20,185 nucleotides of DNA, taken from positions 1 through 20,185 of the forward strand of contig CABQKL010000028.1 in NCBI GenBank assembly GCA_902464645.1, in the 5' to 3' direction. This document shows, piece by piece, positions 1 to 5,119 of the stretch; the first letter of the stretch is position 1; each line of letters begins with the position of its first letter. Below the pieces are notes generated by a model that ran no database searches, was not told where the DNA came from, and was given only the letters and a program-made list of their open reading frames with translations. Source of the DNA: an uncultured Collinsella sp. (GTDB lineage Bacteria > Actinomycetota > Coriobacteriia > Coriobacteriales > Coriobacteriaceae). A program made the position numbers and the translations under genes.

Positions 1-61
1 GCTCGATGCGCTCGCGCATTACGTCTTCGCGACCGTTAATGACCTGGATCACATACCACAC
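1..61 (-). CDS. NusG/LoaP-like transcription antiterminator, N-terminal fragment
   Basis: Only about 20 codons lie in the window and the gene continues past the left edge. Read leftward from GTG at 61-59, the peptide begins MWYVIQVINGRED and continues VMRERIE. The WYV-x-QV-x-x-GRE pattern is typical of the NusG N-terminal (NGN) domain, and the form is closest to the specialised paralogue LoaP. NusG-family proteins bind RNA polymerase and change pausing or termination; LoaP-type members act on long operons for polysaccharides or secondary metabolites. An A/G-rich ribosome site (AAGGGGGG on the minus strand, 70-77) lies 8 nt before this GTG and supports the start. A long hairpin lies just upstream in its leader. 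The downstream targets are outside the window. The call rests on a short peptide, so the exact subfamily is an inference. Confidence 0.6.
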   Translation of the reverse strand, partial: MWYVIQVINGREDVMRERIE

Positions 62-91
62 GAGCACCACCCCCCTTGCTGTCTTACGTGT

Positions 92-164
92 GGCTCACGG
101 GGTTTGGGTATGGCTTCGCCAGGGCGCTTGTGCGCGAAGGCGCTCCATATTCAAACCCTGAGCC
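92..164 (-). promoter_or_regulatory. Long imperfect hairpin in the leader of the NusG/LoaP-like gene
   Basis: Three stacked stems are visible: 92-97 with 159-164 (GGCTCA/TGAGCC), 100-106 with 152-158 (GGGTTTG/CAAACCC) continuing through 109-113 with 145-149, and 114-119 with 134-139 (CTTCGC/GCGAAG). Small bulges separate them. The element lies about 15 bp before the gene's ribosome site. No U-run follows, so it is not an obvious intrinsic terminator. A role as a recruitment or autoregulatory RNA element is inference only. Confidence 0.5.
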
Positions 165-815
165 CAGTTAGACAAGCACGTGGCTCTGCCCCACCGTGAA
201 CGGTATGTATAAACGCAGTTGCTAGAGTCGCGGACGTGTATCGCAAAATGACCGTAACCCCAGCTGGCTGCGTGCGATCCAGTCAAGCGGGAACAAAACT
301 AGACCGCACGCAAACAGCTGTAGGACTGCTGCGCTTTGTCATGAGATATCGATTCAAATGAACAGCTTGACATAGACAAGAACATGGTCATTCGATGCGA
401 TACGCATGACGACGCTATTGGAGCTCGTGGTTTTTCTGGCACCGCCGTTACGGCCGGATGCTGATCTGCCCTGCGCTTCGCGACCGGTTAAGCCGAGAGC
501 GCAGTTGAACCCATGTAACAATAGCCATCCTAGCACAAGGCGGCTAGAAACCGATTTAGGCCGAGCACGGCAACATATCGTTCACTTGCAGTGCTTAAGG
601 GGGTTATTTTGCAAACTTGTTCACATTGACGCAGGTTTATGCGGGTGTAACTGTTGGCGCACACCGCCCGAGCTGCAACGCTGACCGTGAGAAATGCAAA
701 AAGGAATTATGTTGAGTTAACAAACTATGTACAGAAGTAGGAAATAAATTGCGCAACTTTTTTGGGTGTGGGTGCTGGTGTGGAGTCACTTTGGTTTGCG
801 CGGTGGCTGCATATG
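165..815. other. 650-bp stretch without a convincing gene
   Basis: No frame here has both a plausible ribosome site and protein-like composition. The short open frames are mutually overlapping and compositionally odd. Base composition is more AT-rich than the coding parts of the window. It lies between the tRNA-Ala terminator and the leader hairpin of the NusG/LoaP-like gene, so on the minus strand it could be a long untranslated leader or a decayed remnant. A small palindrome, ATGCG-ATA-CGCAT, sits at 395-407. I see no tRNA, CRISPR or insertion-sequence signature. Confidence 0.5.
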
Positions 816-842
816 AAAAAAGCCTCCGAATTCCCGGAGGCT
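816..842 (-). terminator. Rho-independent terminator of tRNA-Ala
   Basis: A perfect 8-bp stem, AGCCTCCG (821-828) with CGGAGGCT (835-842), has a 6-nt loop. On the minus strand it is followed directly by a run of six U residues (816-821). It lies 12 bp past the tRNA 3' end, so it ends the tRNA transcript. Confidence 0.9.
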
Positions 843-854
843 CTGCATTCACGG

Positions 855-930
855 TGGTGGAGACGAGGGGGATCGAACCCCTGACCTCTTGACTGCCAGT
901 CAAGCGCTCTCCCAGCTGAGCTACGCCCCC
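855..930 (-). tRNA. tRNA-Ala (anticodon GGC)
   Basis: On the minus strand the 76-nt sequence folds as a full cloverleaf. The acceptor stem GGGGGCG pairs with CGTCTCC using G-U pairs. The D arm contains the usual AGCTCAGCTGGGAGAGC. The anticodon stem CTTGA/TCAAG encloses loop CTGGCAG with anticodon GGC (reads GCC and GCU, alanine). The T arm is AGGGG-TTCGATC-CCCCT. The 3' CCA is encoded. A promoter and a terminator flank it closely, making it a single-gene unit. Confidence 0.97.
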
Positions 931-943
931 GTGACGAGGAGAT

Positions 944-972
944 ACTATAGGGGAATGTTTGCGGGGATGCAA
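944..972 (-). promoter_or_regulatory. Sigma-70-type promoter for tRNA-Ala
   Basis: On the minus strand, -35 TTGCAT (967-972) and -10 TATAGT (944-949) are separated by exactly 17 bp. The predicted start is near 937, about 7 nt before the mature tRNA 5' end at 930. The match and geometry are good for a housekeeping promoter. Confidence 0.75.
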
Positions 973-1004
973 GAGGGAATTTTGGGGTTGTTGGTCTTAT
1001 TTAC

Positions 1005-1077
1005 GGGTTTTCCTGGGACGGGGCAGAAATAATCACTCTTCGAGCGATTATTTCTATCCACCGTCCCGATAAAACCC
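1005..1077. repeat. 73-nt intergenic inverted repeat (REP/MITE-like)
   Basis: The sequence folds almost end to end. GGGTTTT (1005-1011) pairs with AAAACCC (1071-1077), GGGACGG (1015-1021) with CCGTCCC (1061-1067), and AGAAATAATC (1025-1034) with GATTATTTCT (1046-1055), with a CTC/GAG tip at the loop. It lies 15 bp after the thiamine pyrophosphokinase stop codon, but no U-run follows on that strand. It therefore looks more like a dispersed palindromic element than a standard terminator. Copy number cannot be judged from this window. Confidence 0.6.
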
Positions 1078-1091
1078 TGATGTTATGGCCC

Positions 1092-1733
1092 TTACTCGTA
1101 GAGGTACGCGATAGCGGTGCCGGTATGGACTTCGATCTTTGCGGTGGATCTTACTATGTTGCTAATGCCTGTGTCGGCTAGCAGGCCTAGGGGGCTGTGA
1201 TCTAGTTCCCACTCTAGGCCGTGTTCACTTACCTTGGTGTTGGGAGCGATGGCGATGATGGAGAAGGTTTTGCCCTCGGCGTTTTCGATGGTCCAGGTCT
1301 CGTCCTGGTGCAGAATTCTGGCCGTCACTTCGTCTTCTTCGATCCAGACGGGGGCGTCCGCATAGCCTGCCAGTAGCCCTAACACAGTCAGGGACATATC
1401 CGGACGGCCGCCGGTGGCGCAGGTCGCAACCACTTCGGCACCCGGCCAGCGACGGCGGACGGAATCGAGCGCCAGCGCCAGATCGGTATAGTCCTTGTAC
1501 GGGTCATGGCGCTCAACTTCAAAGTCGGTAGCGGCATTGACCAACGCGCGACCCGCGTCACTCACCGTGTCGGCATCTCCCACATATACATCGCAGCCCA
1601 GCCCTGCGCCCAGCAGCACATCGAGCCCGCGGTCAACGGCGACAACGTGGTCGCACTCCCCCGCCAGCTGACGCAGCAAATCCGCGCTCGCCACCACGGG
1701 CGAGCCGCAGACCACTAATACCTTACAAGCCAC
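1092..1733 (-). CDS. Thiamine pyrophosphokinase (thiamine diphosphokinase)
   Basis: A 213-residue cytosolic enzyme that transfers pyrophosphate from ATP to thiamine, giving thiamine diphosphate, the cofactor of transketolase and pyruvate-converting enzymes. The N-terminal VVCGSP strand, AVDRG, YVGDADTVSD (family form GDxDS/T) and PYKDYTDLALAL (family form K-x-x-TDxxxAL) match the ATP/Mg-binding core. The GGRPD element and the C-terminal beta domain follow the family, and the length is normal (~210). The start is GTG at 1733, nine bases after the upstream HAD stop codon, with GAGAG as a weak ribosome site, so the two genes are probably co-transcribed and translationally close. The 73-nt inverted repeat lies just downstream. 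The GDADT form is a mild variant, and the assignment is otherwise secure. Confidence 0.9.
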   Translation of the reverse strand: MACKVLVVCGSPVVASADLLRQLAGECDHVVAVDRGLDVLLGAGLGCDVYVGDADTVSDAGRALVNAATDFEVERHDPYKDYTDLALALDSVRRRWPGAEVVATCATGGRPDMSLTVLGLLAGYADAPVWIEEDEVTARILHQDETWTIENAEGKTFSIIAIAPNTKVSEHGLEWELDHSPLGLLADTGISNIVRSTAKIEVHTGTAIAYLYE

Positions 1734-1742
1734 AGCTCTCGC

Positions 1743-2432
1743 CTAGCCCTCAAACGAAAGCACGCGGGCCAGATCCAGGTCCTCATAGCTATCGATAAAG
1801 ATATCGCAGTTATCACGAACCTCGTTGCGCTCCATACGGCCGTGCGGGTCATAGATGCCCACACGCTTAAAGCCGGCGATGCCCGAGCTCTTAAGGCCAA
1901 AGACGGCGTCCTCAAACACCCACGCGCGCTCAAACTTGTGCCCGTGTCGCTCCTCCAGGCGACGCAGCGCCAACTCGTACACATCGGGGAACTGCTTGGA
2001 ACGCCCAGCCTCGCCCGTGGTGGTCACAAACTCCATGTAGGCATCGAGCCCGGCGCCAGCAAGGGCGGACTGCACCAACTCGGTCGGCGTGGACGTGGCC
2101 ACGCACATGGCAACACCGGCGGCCTTCGCCTGCTTCAAAAATGCAAGCAGGCCCTCGCGCGGCGGCACCTTGGAGTAGCCAACGATCAGGATGTCGCTCA
2201 GCTCGCGATACAGTTCCTCGCCATTTGTGCCAATGCCCCAGGTGTCGTGGTAGGCCTGGCACTCGTCTTCGAGCGACAAATGCTCAAACTGGGCAAAATC
2301 GTCGACCGTCACGTCAACCCCGTGGCGGTGCAATAACTCGGGCTGGGCATAGGCCCAAACGGGGGTGCTATTAACCAGCGTGCCGTCGCAATCGAAAATA
2401 AAAGCAACACTTGGGGCAGCGATGCGGTCCAT
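1743..2432 (-). CDS. HAD-superfamily hydrolase, beta-phosphoglucomutase-like
   Basis: A 229-residue cytosolic protein. HAD motif I is FDCDGTLVNS (Asp14 predicted nucleophile, Asp16 acid/base). A helical cap follows motif I. Motif II is VATSTP, motif III contains the Lys in GRSKQFPDVYE, and motif IV is VFEDAVFGLKSS. This is the subfamily I arrangement of beta-phosphoglucomutases and small sugar-phosphate phosphatases. ATG at 2432 is chosen because AAAGG precedes it by 7 nt. The gene is first of a pair with thiamine pyrophosphokinase and is divergent from glgB across a region with shared putative operators. A sugar-phosphate substrate linked to glycogen or maltose metabolism is therefore attractive but only inferred. 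Phosphatase and mutase activity cannot be told apart from the motifs I see. Confidence 0.85.
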   Translation of the reverse strand: MDRIAAPSVAFIFDCDGTLVNSTPVWAYAQPELLHRHGVDVTVDDFAQFEHLSLEDECQAYHDTWGIGTNGEELYRELSDILIVGYSKVPPREGLLAFLKQAKAAGVAMCVATSTPTELVQSALAGAGLDAYMEFVTTTGEAGRSKQFPDVYELALRRLEERHGHKFERAWVFEDAVFGLKSSGIAGFKRVGIYDPHGRMERNEVRDNCDIFIDSYEDLDLARVLSFEG

Positions 2433-2454
2433 AAACGAGCCTTTCAATGTCAAA

Positions 2455-2542
2455 TGGTAAACAACCTGCTAAAAACGTTTTACCAAACGTAAACCTAACA
2501 ATCTAGAAACCCTAATTGGTAAAGCTGTCAAGAGTTTTACCA
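2455..2542. promoter_or_regulatory. Cluster of four TGGTAAAAC-like operator half-sites between the HAD gene and glgB
   Basis: Two inverted pairs are visible: TGGTAAAC (2455-2462) with GTTTTACCA (2477-2485), and TGGTAAAG (2517-2524) with GTTTTACCA (2534-2542). The first right arm is part of an AAAACGTTTT palindrome (2472-2481) with the central CG typical of LacI-family operators. The same motif recurs twice before the GH13-GH77 gene. A minus-strand TTGACA (2526-2531) lies between the arms of the second pair, which suits a repressor site for the divergent HAD operon. The regulator is not in the window. Confidence 0.5.
2502..2531 (-). promoter_or_regulatory. Possible promoter for the HAD-thiamine pyrophosphokinase operon
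   Basis: A perfect -35 consensus TTGACA occupies 2526-2531 on the minus strand, between two TGGTAAA-type arms. The -10 is unclear: TCTAGA (2502-2507) at 18 bp is only a partial match. The leader to the HAD start would be about 65 nt. Confidence 0.35.
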
Positions 2543-2608
2543 TCGCAATTCTGCCAGTGGTATAAACATGGCGCTTACCGATTAAACGCCACCGCAAATC
2601 CACTTTCG

Positions 2609-2638
2609 TTCATAAAACTAACGTACAGGTGTTATCGT
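2609..2638 (+). promoter_or_regulatory. Possible promoter of the glycogen operon
   Basis: The best candidate is an extended -10, TG-T-TATCGT (2630-2638), with a weak TCATAA at 2610-2615, 17 bp upstream of TATCGT. An alternative is TATAAA at 2561-2566 with TTTACC at 2536-2541 (19 bp), which overlaps an operator arm. Either leaves a leader of 120 nt or more before glgB. Neither is strong, consistent with a regulated promoter. Confidence 0.3.
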
Positions 2639-2652
2639 AGTTTTTGCCGAAA

Positions 2653-2712
2653 GTTCCACCGAGCACGCGAGGTGGAACGAATCATAGAACTATCGCCGTC
2701 CCTTCGATTCGT
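2653..2712 (+). promoter_or_regulatory. Structured glgB leader with two predicted stems
   Basis: A perfect 8-bp stem, GTTCCACC (2653-2660) with GGTGGAAC (2671-2678), has a 10-nt loop. It overlaps a competing 7-bp pair, ACGAATC (2677-2683) with GATTCGT (2706-2712). The two share bases at 2677-2678, so they are adjacent or partly exclusive. They lie in the presumed untranslated leader 50-110 nt before glgB. No known riboswitch class is recognised. Confidence 0.4.
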
Positions 2713-2763
2713 GCAGCCTTGGACCTTTCGCATGTAGTCACCAAGGCAACACGCTGCCGCGTC

Positions 2764-5025
2764 ATGATGGGATCAAACGTGAGCGATACAAAGCTAAAGC
2801 CAGCAACCAAAAAGCCTGTTACTCGTAAAGCCGCCCCGCATGCGCCGGAGCTCACCAAAGACGATGTCTATCTGTTTGGCATCGGCACGTGGGAGCGCAG
2901 CTGGGAAAAGATGGGCGCGCACCCCGACACGCAGAACCGTACGCGCGGCTGGCGTTTTTGCGTTTGGGCGCCCGACGTAAAGAGCGTCCATGTCATTGGC
3001 GAATTTAACGACTGGGACGAGCAAGCCAACCCGCTGGTGCCCATGCATACGAGCGCTATTTGGGAAGGCTTTATTCCTGGCGCCGAGCAGGGTCAGCTCT
3101 ATAAGTATCTCATCGAGACCAACGAGGGCGAAAAGCTCTACAAGGCCGATCCGTACGCCTTTAAGGCTGAGTGCCCTCCGGGAACGGCGAGCGTGCTGTG
3201 GACCCTCGATGGCTACCAGTGGAACGACGCCGCATGGCTCAAGCGCCGCGCCAGCCATAACAACATGTCGCAGCCCCTTAACATCTACGAGGTGCATATT
3301 GGCTCGTGGAAGCGCCACGGCGATGCGCCGCAGGGCGAGCCCGACGAGTACGGCAACTACCCCGGCCCCATGGACCCCTTCCCCGCGCAGCGCGGTGAGT
3401 TTTACACCTACGACGACCTGTCGGTGGAGCTCGTGGACTACGTGCGCGACATGGGCTATACGCATATCGAGGTCATGCCGCTCATGGAGCATCCCTTCGA
3501 CGGCTCCTGGGGTTACCAGACGACCGGCTACTATGCCGCCACGTCGCGCTACGGCAACCCGCAGCAGCTCATGCACTTTATCGATGCGTGCCACGAGGCG
3601 GGCATTGGCGTGATTATGGACTGGGTGCCCGGCGGTTTTTGCGCCGACTCCCACGGCCTTGCCACTTTTAACGGCCACATGCTGTTTGAGCACGAGATTC
3701 ACCCCAACTGGGGCACGCACAAGTTTGACTTCGCCCGCGGCGAGGTCCGCTCCTTCCTGGTCTCCAACGTGCTGTACTGGCTCGAGAACTTCCACGTGGA
3801 TGGCATTCGCATGGACGGCGTGTCCAGCATGCTGTACCTCAACTTTGGCATCGACGATCCCAGCCAAAAGAAGTTCAACAAGTACGGTACCGAGGAGGAC
3901 CTGGACGCCAGCGCGTTTATCCGTCAGGTCAACTGCGCTGTTGAGGTGCACTACCCCGACGTGATGATGATGGCCGAGGAGTCCACCGCGTGGCCGCTCG
4001 TGACCTATCCGCCGCAGGACGGCGGCCTGGGCTTCCACTACAAGTGGGACATGGGCTGGATGAACGACACCCTGCACTACATGCAGACCGATTTTCCGTG
4101 GCGCCCCGGCAACCACGGGCTGCTCACGTTCTCCATTATGTACGCCTTTACCGAGAACTTTATCTGCCCGCTGAGCCACGACGAGGTCGTGCACGGCAAG
4201 TGCTCGCTGATCGGCCGCATGCCGGGCGACTGGTGGCGCCAGTTTGCCGGCCTGCGCACACTGGCCTTCTACCAGATGACGCACCCCGGTGCCAAGCTCA
4301 ACTTTATGGGCAACGAGATCGGTCAGTTTATTGAGTGGCGCTACTACGAGTCCATCCAGTGGTTCTTGACCGAGGAGTACGAGACCCACAAGCATCATCA
4401 GGCGTTTATCAAGGCGCTCAACCACCTGTACACCGCCGAGCCCGCTCTGTACGAGCGCGGCTACACCGACGACGGCTTTACCTGGATCGACGCGGATAAC
4501 TCCAAGCAGTCCATCGTGAGCTTTGTGCGTCAGGGCGAGGACGTCGATGACGACCTGGTGATTCTGATTAACTTTGACCCAGCGAGCTACGAGAGCTTCC
4601 GTGTGGGCGTGCCGCGCGAGGGCGACTGGGAGGTCATCTTCGATTCCGACCGTCCCGAGTTCGGCGGCAGCGGCTATGCCGGCGAGGAGCCTTACACCTG
4701 CTCGAGCGAGCCCTATCCCTGGAACGGGCAGATGGACTCTATCGAGATTAAGGTGCCCGGCCTGGCAGGTGTGGTGCTTAAGCGCCGCGGTCCCAGCAGC
4801 TATAAGCCGCCCGTGATCGAGGAGCCCAAGAAGGCGACGCGCAAGCGTGCGTCCTCGGTGAAGCCCAAGGCCGCGGCTGCTAAGAAGGCTCCGGCGAAGG
4901 CGAAGGCTACCAAGCCCGCCGGCAAGGCTTCGGACAAGTCTGCCACGACCAAAAAGGCAGCCACCAAAAAGGCCGCTACCAAGGCCAAGTCTGCTTCGGT
5001 TAAGTCGCCTGCCAAGAAAGCGTAA
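2764..5025 (+). CDS. glgB: 1,4-alpha-glucan branching enzyme with histone-H1-like C-terminal tail
   Basis: GlgB cuts alpha-1,4 chains of glycogen and rejoins them as alpha-1,6 branches. From ATG 2764 it is 753 residues. A CBM48-type N-domain (about 60-150, WRFCVWAPDVKSVHVIGEFN) precedes a GH13 barrel with DWVPGGF (Asp286), GIRMDGVSSM (nucleophile Asp351), AEES (acid/base Glu405) and SHDEVVHGK (His472, Asp473). The C-terminal beta domain ends near 680. Residues 686-753 form a Lys/Ala/Thr/Ser/Pro tail with about 21 lysines, resembling histone H1, which ordinary GlgB lacks. The region I His of the family is Gly291 here. The start is uncertain: GTG 2779 has a nearer GGGA site, and the in-frame sequence upstream to TTG 2644 does not look coding. 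It is the first gene of the glg operon. The enzyme identity is secure; the role of the tail is unknown. Confidence 0.93.
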   Translation: MMGSNVSDTKLKPATKKPVTRKAAPHAPELTKDDVYLFGIGTWERSWEKMGAHPDTQNRTRGWRFCVWAPDVKSVHVIGEFNDWDEQANPLVPMHTSAIWEGFIPGAEQGQLYKYLIETNEGEKLYKADPYAFKAECPPGTASVLWTLDGYQWNDAAWLKRRASHNNMSQPLNIYEVHIGSWKRHGDAPQGEPDEYGNYPGPMDPFPAQRGEFYTYDDLSVELVDYVRDMGYTHIEVMPLMEHPFDGSWGYQTTGYYAATSRYGNPQQLMHFIDACHEAGIGVIMDWVPGGFCADSHGLATFNGHMLFEHEIHPNWGTHKFDFARGEVRSFLVSNVLYWLENFHVDGIRMDGVSSMLYLNFGIDDPSQKKFNKYGTEEDLDASAFIRQVNCAVEVHYPDVMMMAEESTAWPLVTYPPQDGGLGFHYKWDMGWMNDTLHYMQTDFPWRPGNHGLLTFSIMYAFTENFICPLSHDEVVHGKCSLIGRMPGDWWRQFAGLRTLAFYQMTHPGAKLNFMGNEIGQFIEWRYYESIQWFLTEEYETHKHHQAFIKALNHLYTAEPALYERGYTDDGFTWIDADNSKQSIVSFVRQGEDVDDDLVILINFDPASYESFRVGVPREGDWEVIFDSDRPEFGGSGYAGEEPYTCSSEPYPWNGQMDSIEIKVPGLAGVVLKRRGPSSYKPPVIEEPKKATRKRASSVKPKAAAAKKAPAKAKATKPAGKASDKSATTKKAATKKAATKAKSASVKSPAKKA

Positions 5026-5050
5026 CAAAGGCGTTACCACTGTAATTACC

Positions 5051-5118
5051 CGCCCCGTGAGGGCGTAGGATACATGTCATAACCGTTCCGGGGGAAACAT
5101 CCCCGGGGGAAAGGAACG
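5051..5118 (+). promoter_or_regulatory. Two hairpins in the glgB-glgP spacer, the second covering the glgP ribosome site
   Basis: CGCCC/GGGCG (5051-5055 with 5061-5065) forms a small hairpin. Closer to glgP, CGTTCC (5084-5089) pairs with GGAACG (5113-5118), enclosing an inner GGGG/CCCC stem (5090-5093 with 5101-5104). The outer right arm includes the GGA of the AAAGGA ribosome site for ATG 5120, so the fold could reduce glgP translation. There is no U-run, so complete termination is unlikely. Confidence 0.4.
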
Positions 5119-5119
5119 T

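Noticed and set aside
361..400. Plus-strand TTGACA at 368-373 as a promoter
   Set aside because: No acceptable -10 occurs 16-19 bp downstream and no plus-strand gene follows.
637..972. 111-residue minus-strand ORF with VAQLGERLTGSQEVRGSIPL
   Set aside because: This is the well-known false translation of a tRNA gene; it spans the tRNA-Ala at 855-930 and its promoter and terminator.
2664..2682. Possible T-box motif (GAGGTGGAAC) before glgB
   Set aside because: It resembles the T-box antiterminator only over GGTGGAAC; the following CGCG, the specifier loop and a terminator are missing, and a glycogen gene is not a typical T-box target.
2794..5040. 748-residue ORF antisense to glgB
   Set aside because: Composition is His/Val/Leu/Arg-rich without domain signatures, as expected from the reverse frame of a GC-rich gene; glgB motifs on the other strand are unambiguous.
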